From LW23 sp041287705 (GTDB lineage Bacteria > Verrucomicrobiota > Verrucomicrobiia > Methylacidiphilales > UBA1321): a stretch of DNA of 45,727 nt. Where the stretch lies: contig JBGGNE010000451.1 in the NCBI GenBank assembly GCA_041287705.1, positions 1 through 45,727 of the forward strand, written 5' to 3'. Of this stretch, positions 9,990-19,009 are shown in pieces; within the stretch, counting starts at the first letter, position 1; each line of letters starts with the position of its first letter. Both the position numbers and the translations under genes were made by a program. The notes below the pieces were generated by a model. It did not search any database. It saw only the letters and a list, made by a program, of their open reading frames with translations, and had not been told where the DNA came from.

Positions 9990-10325
9990 AGGATGAAATT
10001 GGAGGAGAAGGAGAAGAGATTAGCAGACACCGCCCCGTTTGAACAGTGCAGATCTGCAAAAGCTCCGTTATCCCGACCCGCGATGCACACGGAAGGATTG
10101 GTTACCATAAGCGCAAGTCAGGCTGTGTGGAAGCAATAAGACGAAAATACGTGTAAATTTTGTAGGCATTGGAGGGGAATCCCCCGGCAAACGACGTTTC
10201 GTATCAGTTCCGGACACGGCAATCCTTTCCAGGCTTGATCCAGAACGCAATAGCGCTCATGTTGATGCGCAAACTCGCGGATCCACCACCCCACCTCCTT
10301 CCCCTCCCCTTTCCCCCGTCCTGCC
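9990..10325. other. Divergent intergenic region between secA and the sigma factor gene
   Basis: 336 nt without a credible gene. It holds a perfect 10-bp palindrome GCAGATCTGC (10048-10057) and a long C/T-rich stretch directly before the sigma-factor ATG (about 10287-10325). The secA side is pyrimidine-rich when read on the minus strand. It must contain the promoters of both genes, but no convincing -35/-10 pair was found. Confidence 0.5.
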
Positions 10326-10946
10326 ATGAGCTCCCCGTTGCCACAACCGTCCCCCGGCGGCAACGAAGCTGAAAATATGGGCCCACAGGATGACGAACTT
10401 GTCGCGAGGACACAGAAAGGGGATCCCTCGGCGTTCGACGAACTGGTAAGGCGGCACCAGCGGCGTGTCTACAAGGTCATCTTCAACATGACCCACAACC
10501 ATGAGGATACGAATGACCTGCTCATGGAAACCTTCACCCGCGCGTTTCAGAGCATCCACACTTACAAGGAGCGCGCCGCTTTTTATACCTGGCTCTACCG
10601 TATCGCGGTTAACCGCACGCTTAATTTTCTGCAGAAGCGCAAGCATGACCTCGGCAACGTCTCCATGGATGACGAGGAGAGCGACCTGCATAATCGCCAC
10701 GAATTTATTGATCCCAGCCAGAAATCGGTGACAGATCAGGAGCGGCTGAAGCTGCTTCAAAATAAATTGAACGAATCCATGATGAAGCTGTCAGAAGAAC
10801 ATAGGGCAGTTGTAACGCTCTTCGATATCGAGAACTTCAGCCACGCTGAGATCGCCAAGATCGTTGGTGTGACGGAAGGGACCGTGAGATCGCGTCTGCA
10901 CTACGCCCACAAGCAGTTGCAAAAACTGCTGAAAAACTTCCTCTAA
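10326..10946 (+). CDS. ECF-type RNA polymerase sigma factor (sigma-70 family, group 4)
   Basis: Directs RNA polymerase to an alternative promoter set. Region 2 spans about residues 22-105 (DDELVARTQKGDPSAFDELV ... FYTWLYRIAVNRTLNFLQKRK). Region 4 spans about 148-205, with the helix-turn-helix FSHAEIAKIVGVTEGTVRSR. No region 1 or 3 is present, as expected for ECF factors, and 206 residues is a normal length. A Pro/Ser-rich N-terminal ~20 residues precede region 2; an internal Met at residue 18 is an alternative start. The leader is C/T-rich with no Shine-Dalgarno. The downstream membrane protein occupies the usual anti-sigma position. Confidence 0.95.
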   Translation: MSSPLPQPSPGGNEAENMGPQDDELVARTQKGDPSAFDELVRRHQRRVYKVIFNMTHNHEDTNDLLMETFTRAFQSIHTYKERAAFYTWLYRIAVNRTLNFLQKRKHDLGNVSMDDEESDLHNRHEFIDPSQKSVTDQERLKLLQNKLNESMMKLSEEHRAVVTLFDIENFSHAEIAKIVGVTEGTVRSRLHYAHKQLQKLLKNFL

Positions 10947-11139
10947 AGCTTATCCCAAGCGCCAAGAGAGCTCCTTTAACCAGAACTTACCTCTACTTTT
11001 CTAAATACCCTCGCTATCCGCGTGCTCCCCTTCCCTTACCGATCCCGTGCGGGTCAATAAAGGAAATGGAGTGCAGGCTTCCGAAGAACTGTGAGAGCGG
11101 TTCCAGGCAGGCGAATTCATCCCCTTCTCTTACCTACCT

Positions 11140-11649
11140 ATGGCTGAAGAAAACTTCGATAAACTACGCAATCTCCTCTCCCAGAAGGCTACGGACATGC
11201 CTTCGGACGCCTACTTTGACGGCGTGCTGGGTGAGCTGCACCGTCGCCAGCGTGCGGCGCTGATCCCCACCCCCAACCGGTGGCGTCAGGCGTGGGATTC
11301 TTTCCTCGAAGCTATTACACCCGTAGTTCCCGATTTCACTCCCGCCTACCGCTACGCCACCGCACTTGTCGCCGCGGGTGCCATCGGTGTCGGCGGATGG
11401 ACCGCCACCAGCGCCATTCTGCGCACCGGTCCGGCTCTGAATATCGCCTCTCTGAACAGCGCTGCCTCTCTGAACGGGCAGAATAACGCAGCCACCGCCG
11501 CCCCTGCCACGCAGACGTCCTACGTTTCTTCCGCCGCTCCTGTGGTGGATAATTTTGACGTAGCCCAATCCGCCGACGCCCCCACACAAAGTCAGCCGCA
11601 TTACATGCTGACCTCCGCCTCGCCTGTCGATAACGGCATCGCGTTCTAA
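11140..11649 (+). CDS. Single-pass membrane protein, candidate anti-sigma factor
   Basis: No family recognised with certainty. The 169-residue protein has a cytosolic N-terminus of about 75 residues (MAEENFDKLRNLLSQKATDM...), one membrane helix near residues 77-95 (YATALVAAGAIGVGGWTATSAI) and an Ala/Ser/Thr-rich extracytoplasmic tail. This is the size and topology of many anti-sigma factors, and it follows the ECF sigma gene by 193 nt. It lacks the HxxxCxxC zinc motif of ZAS proteins, so the regulatory role rests on position and topology only. A strong terminator follows. Confidence 0.6.
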   Translation: MAEENFDKLRNLLSQKATDMPSDAYFDGVLGELHRRQRAALIPTPNRWRQAWDSFLEAITPVVPDFTPAYRYATALVAAGAIGVGGWTATSAILRTGPALNIASLNSAASLNGQNNAATAAPATQTSYVSSAAPVVDNFDVAQSADAPTQSQPHYMLTSASPVDNGIAF

Positions 11650-11691
11650 AAAATCTCTGGCTGAGCCGATGCTCAGTCGGTGTTCATTACT

Positions 11692-11736
11692 TCGCCCAGG
11701 GCTGACCCGCAGTCGCCCTGGGCGATTTTATTTTGC
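11692..11736 (+). terminator. Rho-independent terminator after the sigma/membrane-protein pair
   Basis: Perfect 11-bp stem TCGCCCAGGGC (11692-11702) / GCCCTGGGCGA (11715-11725), a 12-nt loop, then TTTTATTTT. Confidence 0.92.
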
Positions 11737-11846
11737 TGACAGATCATTCCCGGGCCATGTGGTCAATTCCGTGGCAGCGCTGATTTGTACGCACACCCGT
11801 ATTCCCGCTTGTATTGCGCCGCATTGTCTCCACCTTTGTATCGCAA

Positions 11847-12491
11847 ATGAAGACCTTACTCGGCTTTCTTCTGAAAATCTGGCAATGGTTTTGGGATCAC
11901 ATCCGCAAGATCGGGGAACTGCAGGGTAAAAAGGAAGCCATCGCCGGCGGCGTTGCCATAGGGTTCTTCGTGGGATTCACCCCCTTCTTTGGCATCAAGA
12001 CGGTCATCGCCATGGGCCTGGCATGGCTGTGCGGGTGCCACGTGGTCGCAGCCGCCATCGCCGTTACGCTACACGATATCAGCTGGCCCATCCTGCCCTT
12101 GCTCTTCTATCTGGAGTACGATATCGGCTACTGGCTGCTGAACAATCCGCACCACCTGCCGTCCCACGGAGGTCATCTTCTCGAACATCACAGTGTCAGG
12201 CAGTTGCTCAGTTTCGCGTTCTGGCAGACAACCGGCCTGCCCCTGCTGGTCGGCTCGCTCGTCCTCGGCGCTATAGGCGCGCCCATCAGTTACTTCGTCA
12301 CAATGTCGTTCCTGAAGAAGATTGAACAGAAACGCAACGCCCGCCGCGCAGCCGAAGCTGCGGCGCTAAAAACCGACGAAGCCGAGGCCGAAGACCTGCA
12401 CCACGAGCGAAAGCCGGCTGCCGCCTCTGCCTCCGCCAGCACGGGAACTCCCGCTCCGGAGCCGGATGATAAAGATGGCAGCGGTATTTAG
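11847..12491 (+). CDS. DUF2062 membrane protein
   Basis: Inner-membrane protein of the DUF2062 family, whose members often accompany glycosyltransferases or cell-envelope genes; the biochemical role is unknown. The family core is AIAGGVAIGFFVGFTPFFGIKT followed by two or three more hydrophobic segments (VAAAIAVTLHDISWPILPLLFY; LPLLVGSLVLGAIGAPISYFV). The cytosolic tail is long, charged and Ala/Pro-rich. I chose ATG 11847 (MKTLLGFLLKIWQWFWDH); an in-frame ATG at 11814 would add 11 residues. It is flanked by a terminator upstream and about 200 nt downstream, so it is probably monocistronic. Confidence 0.82.
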   Translation: MKTLLGFLLKIWQWFWDHIRKIGELQGKKEAIAGGVAIGFFVGFTPFFGIKTVIAMGLAWLCGCHVVAAAIAVTLHDISWPILPLLFYLEYDIGYWLLNNPHHLPSHGGHLLEHHSVRQLLSFAFWQTTGLPLLVGSLVLGAIGAPISYFVTMSFLKKIEQKRNARRAAEAAALKTDEAEAEDLHHERKPAAASASASTGTPAPEPDDKDGSGI

Positions 12492-12603
12492 GGTAAACAG
12501 TGTCTTTCCCACTCTTTCCTTCATCCTAAACCAACACTGTTCCCTCCGAAAATAAATGTTGTCGCCGCGCGAATTCTGCGGCACTCTTCTCCTTCTACCT
12601 AAA

Positions 12604-12634
12604 GCCGACCGACATTCCCATGTTGGCGATCGGC
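12604..12634 (+). other. Stem-loop upstream of cysD
   Basis: GCCGA...CCGACA and TGTTGG...TCGGC can form an imperfect hairpin with a 6-nt loop, about 65 nt before the cysD start. There is no T run, so it is not a terminator. Its role is unknown. Confidence 0.35.
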
Positions 12635-12699
12635 AGATCTCATTCCCTGAGTCCAAATCACGACTCAACCTATCGACATTCAGCTAAAAGCAGCATGCC

Positions 12700-13503
12700 A
12701 TGACGCACCTCGACCGCCTCGAGTCCCAGGCCATCTATATCTTTCGGGAAGCCTTCCACTCCTTTAAAAAGCCCGCCATGCCGTGGTCCATGGGTAAGGA
12801 TTCCAATGTCCTTATCTGGCTGGCCAGCAAGGCGTTCTGCGGGCGCGTGCCTTTCCCGGTGCTGCATGTGGATACCACCTATGAGTTCCCGGAAATGCTG
12901 GAATTCCGCGACTGGGCGGTAAAGCGTTACAACCTCAATCTGGTCGTCAAGATCAATGAAGAAGCGCGCGCCCGCGGTATCGGCTACGAGACGCACGATC
13001 CCGTTACCGTAACGCACGAGCTGAAGACCGGCGCCCTGCAGCAGGCAATGGCTGAGCACGGCTGGGACGCGCTAATCACTGGTATTCGCCGCGATGAAGA
13101 CAGCACTCGCGCCAAGGAGCGCTATTTCTCGCCCCGCAACGCGGAGTTTGAGTGGGACTATAAGGATCAGCCGCCCGAGTTCTGGAATCAGTTCACCACA
13201 ACGATCAAGCCAGGCGAGCACGTGCGCGTGCAGCCTCTGCTGGACTGGACTGAAGTCGATATCTGGATGTACATCAAGCGCGAGGGCATCCCGATTCCGC
13301 GCCTGTATTTCAGCCGCAATGGTTATCGCTACCGCTCCATGGGCTGCTGGCCCATCACGAAGGAAGTGGAGAGCGACGCGGATACGATTGATAAGATCAT
13401 CCACGAGCTGCGCAACACGAAGACCAGCGAGCGCGCCGGCCGCGCCCAGGATCACCACGAACGCAACGCCATGCAGAAACTCCGCGCCAAAGGCTTCATG
13501 TAG
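12700..13503 (+). CDS. cysD: Sulfate adenylyltransferase subunit 2 (ATP sulfurylase small subunit)
   Basis: With CysN it makes adenosine 5'-phosphosulfate from ATP and sulfate, the first step of assimilatory sulfate activation. The PP-loop appears as WSMGKDSNVLIWL (residues 29-41), followed by HVDTTYEFPEMLEFRDW. The C-terminal signature MGCWPITKEVESDADTI and TSERAGRAQDHH are all typical of CysD. At 267 residues it is somewhat shorter than the roughly 300 of enterobacterial CysD, but all core motifs are present. The fused cysN/C gene follows after 178 nt, so the two are probably co-transcribed. No Shine-Dalgarno is visible. Confidence 0.96.
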   Translation: MTHLDRLESQAIYIFREAFHSFKKPAMPWSMGKDSNVLIWLASKAFCGRVPFPVLHVDTTYEFPEMLEFRDWAVKRYNLNLVVKINEEARARGIGYETHDPVTVTHELKTGALQQAMAEHGWDALITGIRRDEDSTRAKERYFSPRNAEFEWDYKDQPPEFWNQFTTTIKPGEHVRVQPLLDWTEVDIWMYIKREGIPIPRLYFSRNGYRYRSMGCWPITKEVESDADTIDKIIHELRNTKTSERAGRAQDHHERNAMQKLRAKGFM

Positions 13504-13511
13504 AACTGGGT

Positions 13512-13526
13512 GCAGCGTCACGCTGC
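13512..13526 (+). other. Intercistronic hairpin between cysD and cysN/C
   Basis: GCAGCG-TCA-CGCTGC, preceded by GGGT. It is one of three related 3-nt-loop hairpins (see 20371 and 21470). A second stem, GACGGC...GCCGTC, follows at about 13543-13563. Confidence 0.5.
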
Positions 13527-13681
13527 CGCTGCTCCCATTAGCTGACGGCCCTTTGGGTGCCGTCGCCGGGGATGGCAGCCAGCGTCACTCTTTAGCTGTT
13601 CGGTCCCGCCCCGCTCCGGTTTGCAGGCATTGAATTTGCTTCACTCATTCTTCTCTTTTCACTTTCTCTTCTTTCCTCTCG

Positions 13682-15820
13682 ATGGACTCCGCTCCCGCCT
13701 CCCTTGCCGATGATCGCGACATTGCGGTCGAAACCCCTGATCAACCTGTCGCCGCGCTTCCTGTGACTACGTCCACGTCTTCTTCGCCCGCAGTCGCAAC
13801 AGATAAGCGTCCCCCCGGCTGGTCTTACAGAAATCCTCCCTACAGCCTGCTTGCGCCCGGCGAAATCCCCGCGTTCATGCACCCGGCTACTCCCGAACTG
13901 CCCGGCAAGGACGAAGAAGAGCGTCTCAAAATTGTCATCGTCGGCCACGTTGACCATGGCAAAAGCACCCTGATCGGCCGCCTCTTCTACGACACTCACT
14001 CGCTGCCCGACGGCAAAGTTGAAGCGATCCAGAAGGCGTGTGACGCGGAAGGCATGGAGTTTGAGTTCGCGTTTCTCCTCGACGCCCTGCTGGAGGAACA
14101 GGCGCAGAACATCACCATCGATACGACGCAGATTCAGTTCCGCACGGAGCGCCGCAACTACGTCATCATTGACGCCCCCGGCCATAAAGAGTTCCTCAAG
14201 AACATGATCACAGGCGCCGCCAGCGCGGACGCCGCGATCCTGCTTATCGACGCCAACGAAGGCGTTCAGGAGCAGTCGCGCCGCCACGGCTACTTGCTCA
14301 GCCTGCTCGGTATTAAGCAGGTGCTGGTTGCCGTCAACAAGATGGATCTGGTCAACTTCTCCCAGGAAGTTTTCGACAATCTGAAGCGCGAGTACACTGC
14401 GTTCCTGAAGCCGCTCGGCGTCGAGCCGCTGCACTTTATCCCCATTTCCGCCAAGCACGGCCACAACATCATCAAGCCCAGCGAGAGCCAAAGCTGGTTC
14501 AGCGGCCCCAGCATCCTGGGCGCCCTGGATGGCATTACACAGCCTCCGTCCAAGGATCACCTGCCGCTCCGCTTCATCCTTCAGGACGTGTACCGTTTCG
14601 ACGAGCGCCGCATTCTGGCCGGTCGCATCGAAAGCGGAAAGCTGGCCGTGGGCGACGAGATCGTACTGTGGCCCAACCGCAAGCGCAGCAAGGTCAAATC
14701 CATCGAAGCATGGGGCGCCAGGGTAGCCCCTACGGAAGCAACTGCCGGCCAGTCCGTGGCTATCACGATGACGGAACAGATCTTCGCCGAACGCGGTCAG
14801 GTTGCCACGCATCTGCACGAGCCGATGGTGGAATCGCGCGAATTTCAGGCCAATCTCTTCTGGCTGCACGACGAGCCGCTGCGCATGGGGCAGCCCTACG
14901 AAATGCGCCTGGCCACCCAGCAGGTGGAAGCGCGTATCGTCAAGATCACCCGCGTTATCGACAGCGCCAGCCTGGAAAGCGCCAATGTAGAGCGCACCCA
15001 GGTAGGCAAGAACGAGGCCGCCCAGGTGACGCTGCGCACGCGCCGTCCGCTCGCGTTCGACAACGCAGATGTCATCACCGAGACCGGCCGCTTTGTCCTG
15101 CTGCAGAACAATCGCATCGGCGGCGGCGGCATCATTCACGGCGAAACCTATGCGGCCGTCAACGCTCCGGAAACTGCGAGCGACAACATTACCTGGTCCG
15201 AAGGCGAAGTCACCGCGGAAGCGCGGGTGGAGCACTTTGGACATCGCGGCGCTATTCTATGGCTGACCGGCCTGTCCGGCAGCGGCAAATCGACGCTGAG
15301 CGTGGCGCTGGAGTCCGCTCTGTTTCGCAAGGGCATCAGTGCGTTTATTCTGGATGGGGACAACCTGCGCCACGGCCTGTGCTCCAACCTCGGCTTCAGC
15401 AAGGAAGACCGTACGGAGAACATTCGCCGCGCCGCCGAAGCTGCCCGCCTGCTGGCCGAAGCCGGCTCGGTCGTCATTGTCGCGCTTATCTCGCCCTACC
15501 GCGAAGAGCGTCTGAAGGCTGCGGGCATTGCTGACAACGCAGGCGTTCCTTTTGCGGAAGTCTTTGTAAACGCGCCTCTGGCCGCGTGCGAAAAGCGCGA
15601 TCCCAAGCACCTCTACGAGCGCGCGCGCCGCGGTGAAATCAAAGGATTTACCGGCATTGACTCGCCCTATGAAGAGCCGGAAAAGCCCATACTGGAACTT
15701 CGCACAGACCTCATTACCAAAGAAGAGTGCCTTGCGCAGCTCCTTGAGCTGGCCGTCAAGTTAAGCAAGCCCGACAGCCAGTACCGCGCCGAAGATATTG
15801 AGCCGGGTGCGAATATATAA
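13682..15820 (+). CDS. cysNC: Bifunctional sulfate adenylyltransferase subunit 1 / APS kinase
   Basis: Fusion of the GTPase subunit of ATP sulfurylase (CysN) with adenylylsulfate kinase (CysC), so it activates sulfate and then phosphorylates APS to PAPS. The CysN part has G1 GHVDHGKS (88-95), G3 DAPGHKEF and G4 NKMD. The CysC part begins near residue 515, with P-loop GLSGSGKST (about 528-536), the substrate segment LDGDNLRHGL and NLGFSKEDRTENIRR. An unusual N-terminal extension of about 80 residues precedes the GTPase: Ser/Thr/Ala-rich, then WSYRNPPYSLLAPGEIPAF. The leader is a pure C/T tract (TTCTTTCCTCTC) without a Shine-Dalgarno. A terminator follows. Family assignment is certain; the role of the extension is unknown. 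Confidence 0.97.
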   Translation: MDSAPASLADDRDIAVETPDQPVAALPVTTSTSSSPAVATDKRPPGWSYRNPPYSLLAPGEIPAFMHPATPELPGKDEEERLKIVIVGHVDHGKSTLIGRLFYDTHSLPDGKVEAIQKACDAEGMEFEFAFLLDALLEEQAQNITIDTTQIQFRTERRNYVIIDAPGHKEFLKNMITGAASADAAILLIDANEGVQEQSRRHGYLLSLLGIKQVLVAVNKMDLVNFSQEVFDNLKREYTAFLKPLGVEPLHFIPISAKHGHNIIKPSESQSWFSGPSILGALDGITQPPSKDHLPLRFILQDVYRFDERRILAGRIESGKLAVGDEIVLWPNRKRSKVKSIEAWGARVAPTEATAGQSVAITMTEQIFAERGQVATHLHEPMVESREFQANLFWLHDEPLRMGQPYEMRLATQQVEARIVKITRVIDSASLESANVERTQVGKNEAAQVTLRTRRPLAFDNADVITETGRFVLLQNNRIGGGGIIHGETYAAVNAPETASDNITWSEGEVTAEARVEHFGHRGAILWLTGLSGSGKSTLSVALESALFRKGISAFILDGDNLRHGLCSNLGFSKEDRTENIRRAAEAARLLAEAGSVVIVALISPYREERLKAAGIADNAGVPFAEVFVNAPLAACEKRDPKHLYERARRGEIKGFTGIDSPYEEPEKPILELRTDLITKEECLAQLLELAVKLSKPDSQYRAEDIEPGANI

Positions 15821-15858
15821 AGAGAAAGGTTCGGTCTCCGCAGTTGACCTTATAATAG

Positions 15859-15913
15859 AAAGGATCAATCAGAGTGGCTAACTATAGTCAACTCTTTGAT
15901 TGATCCTTTTTTT
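15859..15913 (+). terminator. Rho-independent terminator after cysN/C
   Basis: AAAGGATCAATCA and its complement before a seven-T run; AGAGT/ACTCT extends the stem inward. Confidence 0.92.
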
Positions 15914-15968
15914 ATGTACGTGACATAGGGAAAGTTGACTATTAACGTAAGGCAAACGGGAGAAGCTC

Positions 15969-17306
15969 GTGTTCAACAAGACCTCTTTCTTTCATCGTCA
16001 TGTAAAGACTGCGCATGTATACAGGATTATACTGGCCCTAGTATACATTTGCACATACACATCTCCCCTGTGCCATGCCCAGAATCCAGCCGGGCAGGCC
16101 CCCGAACCGGATCCCTATACCTTTACGGAGTTTAGCCCGGACGGAAAACTTCTGCTATATGTCGAGAAGGGGCATGGCGAACTTATCGATTCAGAAAGCG
16201 GCAGGTCCCTCAGCTCACTTCTTCGTGATGAAATAGCGGGCTCCGTTACTTTCAGCCCGGACAGCAAAATGCTTTGCTTCAGTACCAGCAAAGCAGGGCA
16301 GACGACAGGCATCTATCTCTACGATATTTCCACACCCACGCGCCCGCGACAGATAGCCAAGCTGCGTAACAACGGCGGCACGGGCTCCGGCACTCTCTCT
16401 TTTTCCGCGGATGCCAGTCGTTTTGTGCTGGAACACAATAAACTTGTGGAGCTTCGTGCTACCGCCACGGGCAAAGTTATTACGTCTCTGCCGTTAGATG
16501 AAGAAGTGTTCATTGCCATCCTGACACGTGATGAGAAAACGCTTGTAGCGCTTACGTCAAAAAGGCCATACGACTTCGGCAATATGAATATTCGCCGATG
16601 GGATGCCGTTACAGGTAAATCATTGCAGGAACCGGTTAAAGCTCCTGCGCGAATCAGCAAGCTCACCCCCGTTTCGCAGGACTGTGACCGTGCTGTTATT
16701 ACCGAAGGGAAGCAACTGCGCCTGTGGGATACTTTCTCCGGTACTACCGTCGGAGAAGCGGCGTTTATCAGTGTCGATTCCACATTCATCGTCTCCTCGA
16801 GCGATGGCGCGAGCATTCTGTTTCAGTCCGCACCCGGCACGCTGCAGATCCGTCGCACTGCGGATTTCGCGCTGGAAAAAGAGATTGTTTCGGAGCGTGG
16901 CAATATCATTTTCTATCGCTTTACATCCGATTCCAAATACATCCTGCTATGCACACAGGAAGGCTGCATGCGTCTGTATAATTCGGCGACACTAGAACCG
17001 GTAGGAGACTTCCGCCATATTGCAGGCGGAGCCAAGTTTGCCTACATTATCCGTAACAACTCCCAGATTGCCATTCTGGCATATGGCTCTAAAGCCATTG
17101 TATTTATGGATCTGCTGAGCGGGCGTACGATCAGCAATATGGATATACCCGCCAATACCGATTACATTACGTTTAACGAAGATAGTTCCCGCCTTCTGGT
17201 ACAGCTTGTCATGCCCAGCCTGCTGAAGGAGACACGGTTATGGAATACATTAACCGGGCAGCGCATTCCTTTACAGTTAAGAGGACCGCAGAAGCCGGAG
17301 AAGTAA
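15969..17306 (+). CDS. Exported WD40-like beta-propeller protein
   Basis: A protein of about 445 residues from a GTG at 15969, which follows a purine-rich GGGAGAAG. A hydrophobic stretch with a signal-peptide look (VYRIILALVYICTY...SPLCHAQ) is at residues 18-38. The body has repeated blades with phrases such as FSPDGKLLLYVE, FSPDSKMLCFSTS, LRLWDTFSGTTVG and FNEDSSRLLVQL, typical of WD40-like propellers. These are usually scaffolds for protein interactions, and no enzyme motif is seen. It is paralogous to the next gene and AT-richer than it. It probably acts in the periplasm or on the surface. The start is the weakest point. Confidence 0.75.
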   Translation: MFNKTSFFHRHVKTAHVYRIILALVYICTYTSPLCHAQNPAGQAPEPDPYTFTEFSPDGKLLLYVEKGHGELIDSESGRSLSSLLRDEIAGSVTFSPDSKMLCFSTSKAGQTTGIYLYDISTPTRPRQIAKLRNNGGTGSGTLSFSADASRFVLEHNKLVELRATATGKVITSLPLDEEVFIAILTRDEKTLVALTSKRPYDFGNMNIRRWDAVTGKSLQEPVKAPARISKLTPVSQDCDRAVITEGKQLRLWDTFSGTTVGEAAFISVDSTFIVSSSDGASILFQSAPGTLQIRRTADFALEKEIVSERGNIIFYRFTSDSKYILLCTQEGCMRLYNSATLEPVGDFRHIAGGAKFAYIIRNNSQIAILAYGSKAIVFMDLLSGRTISNMDIPANTDYITFNEDSSRLLVQLVMPSLLKETRLWNTLTGQRIPLQLRGPQKPEK

Positions 17307-17389
17307 ACTATAGCATCAAATTGCTTTACATTCTTCGTGACATCAAGAGATGACGGCACTATGTCTTTGCGGAGCATTTCCCTTCGCGC

Positions 17390-18793
17390 ATGTCATCGTC
17401 CAAACCTGCTTTTACAAACAAAGTCCTGCAATATCTTGTCAAGCCGGTGGTGGCGCTTCCGCTGCTCCTGCTCGTCATTGCGTTGATCGTGTATGCGATT
17501 CCGGGCCGTCAGGCCAGCCCGGCTGAGGAAACCATCAAGTCGGACGCTTTTCCCATTCAGTTTGGGTTCAGCCCCAATGGAAAAAGCGTGATTCTGGTCG
17601 GCAACGGCTATGCGGAACTGCTGGATGCCAACGAAGGCAGATCGCTGGGCGTGCTCAGTGAAACCGACGTGCTGTTTACCTGGTTCAGCCCGGGCGGCTC
17701 GCGCATTGTCGTCACCACGCTGAACGGCTCGTATCTGTGGGACCTGAAGTCAGTTCCCTACGCCCGGCTGGGCCGCCTGGGCAAAACGCAGACGCCGATG
17801 CTGCGCAACTCCCCCGATGGCACGCGCCTGCTTGTTATTGAAGGCGCGCCTTACACTGCATCGATGTACAGCGTCGTTTCCTGCCAGTCCGTATGGAGCC
17901 ATATTGACCCTTCAAAGCCGGCGGCACCGGCACCCGCTCGCCCGGAAGAAGAAGTCCAGTTGCTGGAACTTGCCTTCAGCTCCGACGGCCATGAGATTAC
18001 CCTGGTGGAAAACCGCCTTGTCGGCACCACGGATGGAGATCCTGTCAGCCAGCTTAGGCTGCTGCGCTGGAATGCCTTGACCGGCAAAGAACTGTCGCCG
18101 CCAAGCTCGCTCCCCTACTCCCAGACCTTTCAGCTCATGAATTCCAGCGGCACCCGCATTCTGACCTCGCAGGGGCAGGCGCTATTTCTCTGGGATACCA
18201 CCACCGGCCAGCCCGTGGGCGAACCGATTGTGTGCCAGAAGACCGACCAGACGATGGTGTTCAGCCCGGACGACACGCGCCTGCTGGTGGAAACCGCAGT
18301 GGGCATCGTGCAGATGCGCTCCACGCAAAATGGGCAACTGCTGGGCGAACTTAAACTGGAAGGCGTAAAGCCGGAGGATGTCTTTTTCGCCAACTTCAGC
18401 CCGGATGGCAAACGCGTGCTGACCTGCACCAGCTCGGGCGCCGCCCGCACCTGGGATGTCGCCACCTGCGCGCCGCTCTGCCCGCAGATAGCTGTGCAGA
18501 GGCTTAGTCCACAGAACTTTACCACCGACAGCCTGCGTCTGGTCGGCAAGGACAAGAACATCGTGCAGTTCTGGGATGCCGCCACATTGAAGACGATCGG
18601 CGAACCTCTAGATGTGAAGAGCCTTGTGGAGGACATCACCTTCAACAAGGACGGCAGCCGCATGCTGACCAACAGCAGTCCGAACGCCAGCATGCCCCGC
18701 CTCTGGAACATGGCGACACGCACGGAAATCCCACTGAAACCTGTCAGTGGCAGCGGCACTCTGGAGCCTCTTTTCAAAAAGCCCGCGAACTGA
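17390..18793 (+). CDS. Membrane-anchored WD40-like beta-propeller protein
   Basis: A 467-residue paralog of the preceding protein, in the same order of blades: FGFSPNGKSVILVGNGYAEL corresponds to FSPDGKLLLYVEKGHGELID upstream, and EGRSLGVLSETD to SGRSLSSLLRDE. Instead of a cleavable signal it has a strong membrane helix at residues 18-43 (VALPLLLLVIALIVYAIPG) and then the propeller, so it should remain attached to the membrane. Repeated WDTTTGQP- and WDVATCAP-like blade ends are visible. Its GC content is higher than that of its sister gene, so the duplication is not recent. The function is unknown; interaction scaffolding is inferred. Confidence 0.77.
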   Translation: MSSSKPAFTNKVLQYLVKPVVALPLLLLVIALIVYAIPGRQASPAEETIKSDAFPIQFGFSPNGKSVILVGNGYAELLDANEGRSLGVLSETDVLFTWFSPGGSRIVVTTLNGSYLWDLKSVPYARLGRLGKTQTPMLRNSPDGTRLLVIEGAPYTASMYSVVSCQSVWSHIDPSKPAAPAPARPEEEVQLLELAFSSDGHEITLVENRLVGTTDGDPVSQLRLLRWNALTGKELSPPSSLPYSQTFQLMNSSGTRILTSQGQALFLWDTTTGQPVGEPIVCQKTDQTMVFSPDDTRLLVETAVGIVQMRSTQNGQLLGELKLEGVKPEDVFFANFSPDGKRVLTCTSSGAARTWDVATCAPLCPQIAVQRLSPQNFTTDSLRLVGKDKNIVQFWDAATLKTIGEPLDVKSLVEDITFNKDGSRMLTNSSPNASMPRLWNMATRTEIPLKPVSGSGTLEPLFKKPAN

Positions 18794-19009
18794 TCAATGA
18801 CGCATGGCGGCCCCGCGCTGGATTCCCTTTCCTGCCTGCCGGTCCTGTGGGTAACTTAAGCGTGCTCAGGATGAGCCACGTCGCTCTATCATCAGCAGGG
18901 GCAAAAGGTTCCAAGGGGAGGCTGGTGGTTCAATGGTGGAAAGAATCGGCTTTCTTCTCTCTCTTACCGCTTGATTCCACTGCCCTCCGCATGCATATTT
19001 TCATCTCGT

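Noticed and set aside
10176..10204. ECF-type autoregulatory promoter GGAAT...CGTAT
   Set aside because: The spacing is 19 nt, longer than the usual 16-17, and the boxes are weak. It may be chance.
13592..15244. Open frame of 550 codons on the minus strand opposite cysN/C
   Set aside because: Antisense shadow of the CysN GTPase; low-complexity Asp/Ala/Val-rich translation without a fold.
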